Shown piece by piece: positions 18,358-26,765 of a stretch of DNA of 64,000 nucleotides (its first letter is position 1; every line of letters begins with the position of its first letter). The position numbers and the translations under genes are program-made. This stretch comes from Vibrio fluminensis (GTDB taxonomy: Bacteria; Pseudomonadota; Gammaproteobacteria; Enterobacterales; Vibrionaceae), in NCBI RefSeq assembly GCF_015278125.1, contig NZ_JADILO010000021.1:1-64000 (forward strand), in the 5' to 3' direction. The notes beneath the pieces were generated by a model. It searched no databases and was not told the origin of the DNA. It saw only the letters and a list, made by a program, of their open reading frames with translations.

Positions 18358-20310
18358 TTACGCAGCTTTAGTACCAGACAGAATGTTCAAAATCTCATTC
18401 ACATCGGTGGTACTGGTGAGCGTATCGATGGCGTCAGGCTCATCGAGTGCGTTAGTAATGGTGGTAATTACTTGAATGTGTTCATCGTTTTTCGCTGCAA
18501 TGCCAATGACTAGCCTTGCGACATCATCTTGGTCATCGGTAAATTGAATACCTGCTGGGTATTGGCAAATCACAATGCCGGTTTTCTTTACTTTATCTTT
18601 TGCTTCAATCGTGCCGTGTGGTACCGCAATCGACTCACCTAAATAGGTTGAAACCATCTTCTCACGCTCGAACATCGCATCGACATATTCAGGTTCGACA
18701 TAGCCAAGTTCCACAAGCTTGTTGCCAGCAAAGCGAATCGCTTCTTGCTTGTTGGCAGCTTGCAATCCTAGATGAATATTTTCTGCTTGAATCTGAAATA
18801 CAGACGGTTGTTGTGGCTCAAAGCTGTCGTCATTCGCGGCAAGCACCGACACTTTTACTAATTGGTCATCATTCGCGGCGGTTTGTTTTTGCGCTGCTAG
18901 CAGTTTAGTCACTAGCTGGTTATACATCTCGCTATCAAGGAAGTTAGTTAGCGAAATATGCATGGCATTCGGTGCGTGCTTACGAGCACGATCGGTTAGG
19001 TCTTTATGAGTAATCACGATTTCGACGCTCTCTGGCAAATTGTTGATGGCAAGGTTAGTGACATGGATAGTGAGTCCCGCATCTTGGACTTTTTTACGCA
19101 ACATGCTGGCACCCATTGCGCTTGAGCCCATGCCTGCATCACAGGCGACGATGATGCTTTGTACGGTTGCCATGTCGATATTGTTTTTGCTCTTTGCCTC
19201 TACAGTTTGACCCGCTTTTGCGCTTGATTTCATCTCACGCATTTGGCTGGTTGCTTTGTCCAGTGCTGTCTCATCACCCTCTTCTTCTGTAGTGGTTTGA
19301 GTTTTCATGAGTAGTGCAGCGACCGCAAAAGAGACGGCTGTTGCAGAGAAAATTGAAGCAAGTACACCCACAATTGAGCCTTTTTGCGTCATCAGTAGAA
19401 TCGCGAAGATTGAGCCCGGCGATGCTGGAGAAACGATACCTGCGTTAAACACTGTTAGAACAAATACACCCGTCATACCACCTGCAATCGCTGCCAGAAT
19501 TAGGCGAGGATTCATTAAGATGTATGGGAAGTAGATTTCGTGAATACCACCAAAGAAATGGATGATCGAAGCACCACCAGCAGTTTGACGAGCTGTACCT
19601 TTGCCGAACACCATGTAAGCCAATAGGATGCCTAGACCAGGACCTGGGTTTGCTTCAATTAAGAAGAAGATAGATTGACCAGTTTCTGATGCTTGCTGAA
19701 TGCCCAGTGGCGAGAAGATGCCGTGGTTAATCGCATTGTTTAGGAACAGGATTTTCGCTGGTTCAACAAAAATAGAAGTCAGTGGCAGTAGGTGTGCCGA
19801 TACTAGGAAGTTTACGCCAGCAGCCAGACTACCAGAGAGGATCTTCACAAACGGACCAATTAGGTAGAAAGCGAGGATCGCACAGATCATACCGATGATG
19901 CCTGCTGAGAAGTTGTTAACCAGCATCTCAAAGCCGCTTTTCACTTTACCATCGATATAGTTGTCGAATTTCTTGATTGCCCAACCACCCATAGGACCGA
20001 CCATCATCGCTCCCATGAACATTGGAATGTCGGTACCGACAATCACGCCCATCGTCGTGATGGCACCCACGACAGCACCGCGATCGCCCCCCACCAATTT
20101 ACCACCCGTATAGCCAATGAGTAGCGGTAGAAGGTAAGTGATCATTGGACCAACCATCGAGGCTAATGTTTCATTTGGTAGCCAGCCAGTTGGGATAAAG
20201 AGTGCAGTAATAAAGCCCCACGCGATGAACGCGCCAATGTTGGGCATAACCATATTGGATAGGAAGCGACCAAAATTTTGTATCTTGATCTTAGTGTCTG
20301 GTGATATCAT
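18358..20310 (-). CDS. mtlA: PTS mannitol transporter, EIICBA
   Basis: A 650-residue fused permease that imports mannitol and phosphorylates it to mannitol 1-phosphate. Order: membrane EIIC (residues about 1-340, with GGIHEIYFPYILMNP), EIIB with the phosphocysteine in VACDAGMGSSAMGASM (about residue 385), and C-terminal EIIA with the active-site His in SIAVPHGTIEA. I chose ATG 20310 (MISPDTKIKIQNFGR) after GGGGAAT; the in-frame extension to 20388 runs through the leader. It is first of three mtl genes, probably activated by CRP and held down by antisense MtlS. Confidence 0.96.
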   Translation of the reverse strand: MISPDTKIKIQNFGRFLSNMVMPNIGAFIAWGFITALFIPTGWLPNETLASMVGPMITYLLPLLIGYTGGKLVGGDRGAVVGAITTMGVIVGTDIPMFMGAMMVGPMGGWAIKKFDNYIDGKVKSGFEMLVNNFSAGIIGMICAILAFYLIGPFVKILSGSLAAGVNFLVSAHLLPLTSIFVEPAKILFLNNAINHGIFSPLGIQQASETGQSIFFLIEANPGPGLGILLAYMVFGKGTARQTAGGASIIHFFGGIHEIYFPYILMNPRLILAAIAGGMTGVFVLTVFNAGIVSPASPGSIFAILLMTQKGSIVGVLASIFSATAVSFAVAALLMKTQTTTEEEGDETALDKATSQMREMKSSAKAGQTVEAKSKNNIDMATVQSIIVACDAGMGSSAMGASMLRKKVQDAGLTIHVTNLAINNLPESVEIVITHKDLTDRARKHAPNAMHISLTNFLDSEMYNQLVTKLLAAQKQTAANDDQLVKVSVLAANDDSFEPQQPSVFQIQAENIHLGLQAANKQEAIRFAGNKLVELGYVEPEYVDAMFEREKMVSTYLGESIAVPHGTIEAKDKVKKTGIVICQYPAGIQFTDDQDDVARLVIGIAAKNDEHIQVITTITNALDEPDAIDTLTSTTDVNEILNILSGTKAA

Positions 20311-20311
20311 A

Positions 20312-20433
20312 AGGATTCCCCGTTCGACGTTCTGATGAAATTGTTTGAGTAACGGCTCGCCAAAAGCCGCTGATTGCTTAGTACCCAATCAATTTACCAC
20401 ACCATTTCAGTTTAGAACCGACGACGGGTTTTT
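20312..20433 (+). ncRNA. mtlS: Probable MtlS antisense small RNA
   Basis: From memory, V. cholerae MtlS is a ~120-nt RNA divergent from mtlA with ~71 nt of perfect complementarity to the mtlA leader. Here a weak hairpin with T-run, CCG-ACGA-CGG followed by GTTTTT, ends at about 20433 on the + strand. A likely mtlA -10 (GTGGTAAATT on the minus strand, about 20387-20396) places the mtlA leader at about 20311-20384. A 120-nt RNA ending at 20433 would begin near 20312 and overlap that leader by about 72 nt, which fits well. Its own promoter is not clear, so the 5' end is inferred. Confidence 0.5.
20387..20396 (-). promoter_or_regulatory. Candidate mtlA -10 element
   Basis: Minus-strand GTGGTAAATT resembles an extended -10. 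It would start transcription about 74 nt before the mtlA ATG. The -35 match is poor, as expected for a CRP-dependent promoter. Confidence 0.35.
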
Positions 20434-20592
20434 CGTGATCATCTCCAAGAAAATTGCGCGATCAAATGATTTTTGCGTGATCTCTTTCAAGCTTCTTCGC
20501 TGTAATTTTTTGACAAAATTCGCATGGTCAAAAAGTCAACAATAATTAAATGTTCAACATCTCAAAATTAAATATTTAACATTAAGGTTAAG

Positions 20593-20608
20593 CGTGATAT
20601 GTATCACT
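20593..20608. promoter_or_regulatory. CRP-like site upstream of mtlA
   Basis: CGTGA-TATGTA-TCACT is the best of several CRP-like sequences in 20430-20710. Others with one good half are CGTGATCATC near 20434, GCGTGATCTC near 20475, ACGTGATCTT near 20643 and TGTGATATTT near 20690. The E. coli mtl promoter also has several CRP sites. Confidence 0.5.
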
Positions 20609-20848
20609 TTACTGCTTTATTTGATCATCCAAATAACACTAAACGTGATCTTTGTTTGATTTTTGTTTTGGGGTGTTAGAGGTTTAAGTGTGATATTTCT
20701 CGCATTTGCATTTGTTTTGAAACTTAATGACAGATTGAGACTTGAGGTTGGAGTAGGGCTGTGATAACCCCAAAGAGGTAGCTAGCCTCTATTTGATATC
20801 CTGATGGGATATAGAGACTAGCGGTCTGAAGTGGTTGATTGACTGCGC

Positions 20849-21919
20849 TTAATTACTATTTAGGTAAGCCTTGGTTGAAATGTCTGTCCATGGGCGAACC
20901 TTGCTTAAGTATTGACGCTGAGATTCGATAATGCGTTTTGCTAAAGGATCTTTGGCGGCAAATTCATTTAGTAGGTTTTCTTTTTCTTGGTTCAGACGTT
21001 CGATGACTTCAGGCGGCAAGTCCATCACCTTAATATCTGGGTACTCTTCACTCATTGAAGCCCAACTGTTGGCATTGGCATCAATGGCTTGAGTGTACAT
21101 ATCAAATGCAGCCACGCGGAAAGCAGTTTCCAGGATCACTTGCAAGTCACTTGGGAGCTTCTCCCATACCCTTTTATTGACTAAGAATTGGGTTTCTGAG
21201 CCCGGCTCATGCCACGCAGTATAGTAGTAGGGCGCGACTTTTTGGAATCCCATTCGTAAATCAAAAGCAGGACCAACCCATTCAAGCGCGTCGATAGTGC
21301 CACGCTCTAAAGAAGTATAGAGCTCACCTGGAGCTATATTGGTTGGCTTGGCGCCGACACGAGCCATGACCTCGCCCGCAAAGCCAGGAATGCGGATCTT
21401 AAGACCTTTTAGATCATCGATGCTCTTGATCTCTTTTTGAAACCAGCCACCCATTTGAATATCTGAGTTACCGCCTGGGAAGGACAGTAAGTTATGCGGA
21501 GCGTATACCTCTTGCATCAGCTCCATTCCACCACCGTGATAGAACCAAGCATACTGTTCGGTGGACATCATGCCAAAAGGCATGGCTGAGAAGTACATGG
21601 TGTTCGGGACTTTGCCTTTCCAATAGTAAGAGGCAGAGTGGCCCAGATCGTATTGACCCGATTTAACCATATCGAAGACACCAAGCGGTGCTTTGTGTTT
21701 ATTGGCGGAATCGATGCGGATTTGCAGTCGGCCGTTAGACATCTCTTCGGCTAGCTTCGCCATGTTTTTTGAAGCGTCACCGAGTATGGGGGTGTTTGGG
21801 CCCCAAGTTTCAGCGAGTTTTAGACGGTAAACTTTCTCTTGGGCGAGGGCACTGCTAGAGGCGAAGCTGAATGAGACAGCAACCACGCTCGCTAGTGCGT
21901 TCTTAATCCATTTATTCAT
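20849..21919 (-). CDS. TRAP transporter solute-binding protein, DctP family (orphan)
   Basis: A 356-residue periplasmic binding protein with a signal peptide (to about ALA-QEK, residue 26). DctP-family features are KLAETWGPNTPI, LKGLKIRIPGFAGEVM with the Arg that usually clamps the substrate carboxylate, and LERGTIDALEWVGP. The last segment resembles the subgroup that binds 2-oxo or hydroxy monocarboxylates (TakP-like); that assignment is tentative. No DctQ or DctM membrane subunits are nearby, so it must work with subunits encoded elsewhere or act as a sensor. Confidence 0.86.
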   Translation of the reverse strand: MNKWIKNALASVVAVSFSFASSSALAQEKVYRLKLAETWGPNTPILGDASKNMAKLAEEMSNGRLQIRIDSANKHKAPLGVFDMVKSGQYDLGHSASYYWKGKVPNTMYFSAMPFGMMSTEQYAWFYHGGGMELMQEVYAPHNLLSFPGGNSDIQMGGWFQKEIKSIDDLKGLKIRIPGFAGEVMARVGAKPTNIAPGELYTSLERGTIDALEWVGPAFDLRMGFQKVAPYYYTAWHEPGSETQFLVNKRVWEKLPSDLQVILETAFRVAAFDMYTQAIDANANSWASMSEEYPDIKVMDLPPEVIERLNQEKENLLNEFAAKDPLAKRIIESQRQYLSKVRPWTDISTKAYLNSN

Positions 21920-21998
21920 TATTATAACTTCCTGTTTTGACCACTTTAACAGTGTCAGAATTAAAGTGGTTTGTTCTATACGTCAAGCCAACATGTGG

Positions 21999-22019
21999 TT
22001 AACTATTGCTCATAGTTAA
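21999..22019. promoter_or_regulatory. Palindromic operator candidate before the TRAP gene
   Basis: Perfect 8-bp arms TTAACTAT/ATAGTTAA around TGCTC, about 80 bp upstream of the start at 21919. A second symmetric site, GTGAT-N5-ATCAC, is at 22055-22069. The binding proteins are unknown. Confidence 0.45.
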
Positions 22020-22205
22020 GCATAAGCTGTGGAGATTAGGCTTATTAATAGAAGGTGATCGGGTATCACTCTAGCTGAAATAGTGTTGATCACAAAGATA
22101 GCTATCTTGTTAGCGCATCATCGCTTTTTTATTAATCAAACTTGGATCACGACTGGGATTGATATCGCAATGATTATGCTTAGAAGAGAGATAATGGTTG
22201 GGATA

Positions 22206-22234
22206 AAGAAAAACCCGCGTTGGTGCGGGCTTTT
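22206..22234 (-). terminator. Terminator after the 147-aa gene
   Basis: CCCGC/GCGGG stem with an A-run (22208-22213) that becomes a T-tail on the minus strand. Confidence 0.8.
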
Positions 22235-22241
22235 GGTGTGA

Positions 22242-22685
22242 TTAGGCTTGAGCGATTTGTGCGTATTGGCGCAGTAAATCTGTCAGTGTGGTTACCCACT
22301 CTAGCGTATTTTCTGGGCTTTGTTTGAGTAGCGTTTCGACATGATTACAGTGAACTTCCAATGGAATCGCACGCTCAAGACGAAATGATACCGCATAAAA
22401 ATGCCACAGCACTAAACGCTGCATACGCAGAATATTTTGTGCTGCGTTTTCTGACTGTTCGAATAGAGCTGGCAGTTGACTCAAAGCAATCGCGTTTAGA
22501 CGCAGCATGGCGTCCAACTGCGCCTCTTGCAGCTTATCTTCTGATTCAGTTTCTTCGCCATCAAATGTAAACAGTTCACTCATGTACTCTTCAGGTACGA
22601 GACGGTGAATCAAACGCTGGCTGAGTTCTTCCAACTCTTCGCGTGGCGTGTTCGATAAGTAGTTAAAGCTGTAGTCTTGCTGCAT
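22242..22685 (-). CDS. Uncharacterised acidic helical protein
   Basis: A 147-residue acidic protein predicted mostly helical (for example EELEELSQRLIHRL and EAQLDAMLRLNAIALSQL), without signal peptide, membrane segment or cysteine motif. I do not recognise the family. It has its own terminator and stands alone between the TRAP gene and the purine permease. Codon use is like that of its neighbours and gives no sign of recent transfer. Confidence 0.7.
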   Translation of the reverse strand: MQQDYSFNYLSNTPREELEELSQRLIHRLVPEEYMSELFTFDGEETESEDKLQEAQLDAMLRLNAIALSQLPALFEQSENAAQNILRMQRLVLWHFYAVSFRLERAIPLEVHCNHVETLLKQSPENTLEWVTTLTDLLRQYAQIAQA

Positions 22686-22844
22686 CGTAGTTATCTCATG
22701 TTCAGTGAGGTGGCATTGTATCTGGTTTAATTTAGTTTGCTAAGTTTTGTCATCTATAACTATAGGGAGTTAGCTTAGTGATTGAATTTAAGTTGGAATA
22801 TTTTCGATTGTAAAACCATTAATACAATGGTGAAGAATCATTTG

Positions 22845-22860
22845 ACGGTAACGTTTGCGG
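22845..22860. promoter_or_regulatory. PurR-like box upstream of the purine permease
   Basis: ACGGTAACGTTTGCGG agrees at 13 of 16 positions with the PurR operator ACGCAAACGTTTGCGT. It lies about 215 bp before the permease start, where purine control makes sense. Confidence 0.6.
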
Positions 22861-23076
22861 CAAAGGTTTAAATCACTTGTCATTGTGCTCATTTACAGGT
22901 AATTTCGTCGCCTTTAAATAGTTTGGGCTGCAATTTTCCCGCTATTTAACCAAAATTAGCAGCTTTGTTAAATTGCCATTACAGACCTGTTTCCTCCCAT
23001 TCGATTATCAATTATTGGCTGTTTTTAATTGATATCACTGATGGTATTTGGGTCTAAAACGTAAATAGGAACTCCC

Positions 23077-24453
23077 ATGTCTGACAAGACTCCATCCGAT
23101 GTTCAACAAATTGAAAATCGACCTACGACTGGCGCAGGTAAATTAGATTCGTATTTCTCTATTACTGCTCGTGGCAGTAATGTTCGCCAAGAAGTGCTGG
23201 CTGGCTTAACGACTTTTCTAGCGATGGTTTATTCGGTGATTGTTGTACCGAGCATGCTGGGAGCGGCTGGTTTTGATCAGGGTGCCGTCTTTATTGCCAC
23301 CTGTTTAGTCGCGGCATTTGGTTCGCTGCTGATGGGCTTTTGGGCAAATCTACCAATGGCGATTGGTTGTGCTATCTCGCTAACCGCATTTACCGCATTT
23401 AGCTTGGTATTGGGACAAGGTGTCTCGATTCCTGTCGCACTTGGTGCAGTATTTTTGATGGGTGTGGTGTTTACCGCAATTACGGTTACTGGTCTTCGTC
23501 AGTGGATTTTGACCCACCTGCCAACTGGTATCGCTCATGGTACGGGAATCGGTATTGGTCTATTTCTACTGCTGATTGCCGCTAATGGTGTTGGCTTAGT
23601 AGAGAAGAATGCTGCAGCCGGTCTACCCGTCAAATTCGGTGATTTCACCTCGCTACCGGTGATTATGTCAGTGCTAGGCTTAGCTGCAATTTTTGGTTTG
23701 GAGAAACGTCGCGTACCGGGTGGTATTTTACTGGTGATCGTTGCGATCTCTGTATTCGGTTTGATCTTTGATCCTAATGTGCAATACCAAGGCTTATTCG
23801 CGATGCCTTCATTTGGTGGCGAAAACTCTTTGTTTGGTACCATGGATATTATGGGCGCGTTTAGCCCACTGGTTTTACCAAGTGTACTTGCGTTAGTGAT
23901 GACGGCAATCTTTGATGCAACTGGTACGATTCGCGCAGTAGCAGGGCAAGCCAACCTACTGGATAAAGATGGCAATATCATTGATGGTGGTAAAGCACTC
24001 ACTTCAGATTCAGTGGCAAGTATTGCTTCAGGCTTCTTTGGTGGTTCACCTGCAGCGGTTTACATTGAATCGGCAGCGGGAACAGCCGCTGGTGGTAAAA
24101 CAGGTTTAACGGCGGTTGTGGTCGGTTTACTGTTCTTACTTGTATTGTTTATTTCACCAATCAGTTACTTAGTACCAAGTTACGCAACTGCGCCTGCTTT
24201 GATGTATGTGGGTTTGCTGATGTTAAGTAATGTCAGTAAGCTAGACTTTGCTGATTCAGTGGATGCGCTATCAGGTCTTTTATGCGCAGTATTTATCGTG
24301 CTGACTGCGAATATCGTAACCGGTATTATGCTGGGCTTCTTGTGCCTTGTATGCGGTCGTGTTGTTGCGGGTGAGTGGAAGAAGCTAAGCTTTGGTATCG
24401 TGCTGCTGACAGCTGTATTGGTCGGCTTCTACGCAGGCGGTTGGGCGATTTAA
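23077..24453 (+). CDS. NCS2-family purine (adenine/guanine/hypoxanthine) permease
   Basis: A 458-residue inner-membrane transporter with about 12-14 hydrophobic segments. NCS2 AzgA-like features are the N-terminal [22 protein letters not shown] segment (seen as [19 protein letters not shown]), [14 protein letters not shown], and [21 protein letters not shown]. This subgroup, like E. coli AdeP/YicO, imports purine bases by proton symport. The PurR-like box upstream supports a purine substrate; the exact base is not decided. It begins after TAGGAACTCCC and ends with a strong terminator. Confidence 0.9.
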   Translation: MSDKTPSDVQQIENRPTTGAGKLDSYFSITARGSNVRQEVLAGLTTFLAMVYSVIVVPSMLGAAGFDQGAVFIATCLVAAFGSLLMGFWANLPMAIGCAISLTAFTAFSLVLGQGVSIPVALGAVFLMGVVFTAITVTGLRQWILTHLPTGIAHGTGIGIGLFLLLIAANGVGLVEKNAAAGLPVKFGDFTSLPVIMSVLGLAAIFGLEKRRVPGGILLVIVAISVFGLIFDPNVQYQGLFAMPSFGGENSLFGTMDIMGAFSPLVLPSVLALVMTAIFDATGTIRAVAGQANLLDKDGNIIDGGKALTSDSVASIASGFFGGSPAAVYIESAAGTAAGGKTGLTAVVVGLLFLLVLFISPISYLVPSYATAPALMYVGLLMLSNVSKLDFADSVDALSGLLCAVFIVLTANIVTGIMLGFLCLVCGRVVAGEWKKLSFGIVLLTAVLVGFYAGGWAI

Positions 24454-24482
24454 CTGTTCATCTGAACCGTCGCAAGATTTTG

Positions 24483-24511
24483 AGGCCAGCGCTTTAGCGT
24501 TGGCCTTTTTT
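24483..24511 (+). terminator. Terminator after purine permease
   Basis: Stem AGGCCAGCGC/GCGTTGGCCT (one G-T pair) followed by six T residues. Confidence 0.9.
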
Positions 24512-24542
24512 GTGGCCATTTAAATTGCTGTGGCAATAAAAC

Positions 24543-24576
24543 GAAAAAAGACCCGTAGATTTCTCTACGAGTCTTT
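24543..24576 (-). terminator. Terminator after tRNA-Ile2
   Basis: The minus-strand RNA forms AGACTCGTAGA/TCTACGGGTCT (one G-U pair) followed by TTTTT. The pairing is better on the minus strand, which assigns it to the tRNA. Confidence 0.8.
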
Positions 24577-24583
24577 CGAAACT

Positions 24584-24659
24584 TGGTGGCCCCTCCCAGA
24601 CTTGAACTGGGGACCAATCGATTATGAGTCGACTGCTCTAACCACTGAGCTAAGGGGCC
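24584..24659 (-). tRNA. ileX: tRNA-Ile2, anticodon CAU (lysidine type)
   Basis: A 76-nt tRNA with encoded CCA (TGG at 24584-24586 on +). Acceptor stem GGCCCC/GGGGCC, D-loop AGCTCAGTGGTTAGAGC, anticodon loop CTCATAA and T-arm GTTCAAGTC are clear. Anticodon CAT alone would suggest Met, but the body matches E. coli ileX (also near rpoD), where the C is modified to lysidine to read AUA. No encoded initiator features are present. Confidence 0.9.
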
Positions 24660-24754
24660 GATAGGTCAACGATTATAGGGGAAGCAGCTTAGAGTGTCTA
24701 GCCACTACCTAGGGTAATTCCGTTTAGTTTTTATCCACTTAAACCAATCAAATA

Positions 24755-24785
24755 CAAAAAAGGTGAGCTATTGCTCACCTTTTTG
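24755..24785 (-). terminator. Terminator after rpoD
   Basis: Stem AAAAGGTGAGC/GCTCACCTTTT with A-run on the left, ending the rpsU-yqeY-dnaG-rpoD transcript. Confidence 0.9.
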
Positions 24786-24801
24786 TTTAGTTGACCGCGA
24801 A

Positions 24802-26667
24802 TTACTCGTCTAGGAAGCTGCGCAGAGTTTCTGAGCGGCTTGGATGACGCAGTTTACGCAGTGCTTTTGCTTCGATTTGACGGATACGTTCACGAGTAAC
24901 GTCGAACTGCTTACCAACCTCTTCTAGAGTGTGGTCAGTGTTCATGTCGATACCAAAGCGCATGCGTAGTACTTTCGCTTCACGAGGTGTAAGACCTGCT
25001 AGAACATCTTTAGTCGCAGCTTTCAGGCTTGTTGCTGTTGCTGAGTCTAGTGGTAGCTCTAGAGTGGTATCCTCGATAAAGTCGCCTAGATGCGAATCTT
25101 CGTCGTCACCGATAGGTGTCTCCATAGAGATAGGCTCTTTAGCGATCTTCAGTACTTTGCGGATCTTATCTTCTGGCATTTGCATACGCTCTGCCAATTC
25201 TTCCGGTAGCGGCTCACGACCCATCTCTTGTAGCATTTGACGAGAGATACGGTTTAGCTTGTTGATCGTTTCGATCATGTGTACCGGAATACGGATAGTA
25301 CGTGCTTGGTCTGCGATAGAACGAGTGATCGCCTGACGAATCCACCAAGTCGCGTAAGTTGAGAACTTGTAACCACGACGGTATTCAAACTTATCAACGG
25401 CTTTCATTAGACCGATGTTACCTTCTTGGATTAGATCCAAGAACTGTAGACCACGGTTGGTGTATTTCTTCGCGATAGAGATTACAAGACGTAAGTTCGC
25501 CTCTACCATCTCTTTCTTCGCACGGCGAGCTTTTGCTTCACCGATAGACATACGACGACTGATTTCTTTGATGCTTTGAACAGTTAGAGAGGTCTCTTCT
25601 TCAATCATCTTAAGCTTAGTGATTGAACGACGGATGTCATCTTCACTTAGCTTGATCTTGTCAGCGTATGGCTTGTCTGATGCAAGGATTTCATCTAACC
25701 AAGCTTCGCTTGATTCGTTGCCAGTAAACAGAGTGATAAATGACTTCTTAGGCATTTTGCCGTATTCAACAGTTGCCTTCATGATTAGGCGCTCTTGAGT
25801 ACGTACACGTTCCATTGAAGTGCGTAGCTCTTCAACTAGGTAGTCAAACTGTTTTGGTGTTAGACGGAATTCTTTAAATACGTCTAGAACTAGCTCATGA
25901 GCGATTTGCGCCTTCGGACTTTCTTGGCCGTGTTCGTTAACCGCTAGTTGGTAGTTCTGGAATGTATTACGAAGTGCAGTGAATTTCTCCAAAGCAACTT
26001 CAGGGTCGATACCGGTATCTTCTTCGCTGTCAGATTCAGAATCGTCATCGCCTTCTTCTTCCTCTTCATCTAGATCATCGTCTTCATCTTCAAGATCTGA
26101 CTCTTGTAACTCTGAACCGATGTGAGTTGCCGTAGGTGCAGCTGTTTCTTCCGCATCTGGGTCAACAAAACCAGTGATAAGGTCGGTTAAGCGAAGCTCT
26201 TCCGCTTGAATCTTATCAAACTGTTCTAGGATGTATGGAATAGTGCCTGGGTATTCCGCAACGGCATTTTGAACTTGGTTGATACCATCTTCGATACGCT
26301 TCGCGATGTCGATTTCGCCTTCGCGAGTCAGTAGTTCAACCGTACCCATCTCGCGCATGTACATACGCACTGGGTCAGTGGTTCGACCGATTTCGCTTTC
26401 TACGCTTGAAAGCGCTGCCGCCGCAGCTTCTGCTGCGTCTTCATCGGTAATTGTGTCATCATCATTAAGCGCTAGATCATCAGCGTCCGGAGCAGTTTCC
26501 ACCACTCGGATACCCATGTCATTAATCATTTGAATGATGTCTTCAACCTGCTCAGAATCTACGATTTCTGCTGGCAGGTGGTCGTTAACTTCTGCGTAGG
26601 TCAGATAGCCTTGTTCCTTGCCTTTAATGACAAGTTGTTTCAGCTGTGACTGCGGATTTTGATCCAT
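24802..26667 (-). CDS. rpoD: RNA polymerase sigma-70 factor
   Basis: A 621-residue primary sigma factor. Order: region 1.1 (residues 1-80), region 1.2 ([21 protein letters not shown]), a long acidic non-conserved region with Asp/Glu runs near residues 190-220, region 2 ([20 protein letters not shown]), region 3 and region 4 with the C-terminal helix-turn-helix ([20 protein letters not shown]). It is the last gene of the macromolecular-synthesis operon, coupling ribosome, primase and transcription supply. Close to E. coli RpoD (613) in length. Confidence 0.98.
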   Translation of the reverse strand: MDQNPQSQLKQLVIKGKEQGYLTYAEVNDHLPAEIVDSEQVEDIIQMINDMGIRVVETAPDADDLALNDDDTITDEDAAEAAAAALSSVESEIGRTTDPVRMYMREMGTVELLTREGEIDIAKRIEDGINQVQNAVAEYPGTIPYILEQFDKIQAEELRLTDLITGFVDPDAEETAAPTATHIGSELQESDLEDEDDDLDEEEEEGDDDSESDSEEDTGIDPEVALEKFTALRNTFQNYQLAVNEHGQESPKAQIAHELVLDVFKEFRLTPKQFDYLVEELRTSMERVRTQERLIMKATVEYGKMPKKSFITLFTGNESSEAWLDEILASDKPYADKIKLSEDDIRRSITKLKMIEEETSLTVQSIKEISRRMSIGEAKARRAKKEMVEANLRLVISIAKKYTNRGLQFLDLIQEGNIGLMKAVDKFEYRRGYKFSTYATWWIRQAITRSIADQARTIRIPVHMIETINKLNRISRQMLQEMGREPLPEELAERMQMPEDKIRKVLKIAKEPISMETPIGDDEDSHLGDFIEDTTLELPLDSATATSLKAATKDVLAGLTPREAKVLRMRFGIDMNTDHTLEEVGKQFDVTRERIRQIEAKALRKLRHPSRSETLRSFLDE

Positions 26668-26765
26668 AGACGGTATCCAACTTAGTATTTGGTGAAGGAA
26701 TTAGTATGCGAGATGCAAACCATACATGTTAACAAATTAATTGATTGCTGCCTATACAAACAGGG

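Noticed and set aside
20768..20815. Terminator of the TRAP gene
   Set aside because: GAGGT/GCCTC and ATATCC/GGGATAT hairpins are present, but neither has a proper T-tail on the minus strand.
22055..22069. Canonical CRP site
   Set aside because: GTGAT-N5-ATCAC gives GGTGA/TCACT with seven spacer bases, not six, so it is listed only as a generic palindrome.
14431..24583. Genomic island inserted at the tRNA
   Set aside because: No integrase, transposase or att repeat is seen, and the genes have ordinary Vibrio composition; it is better described as a variable but stable interval.
24584..24659. tRNA-Met(CAU) annotation
   Set aside because: Apart from the CAT anticodon the body matches E. coli ileX, and the position beside rpoD is the same, so tRNA-Ile2 is more likely.
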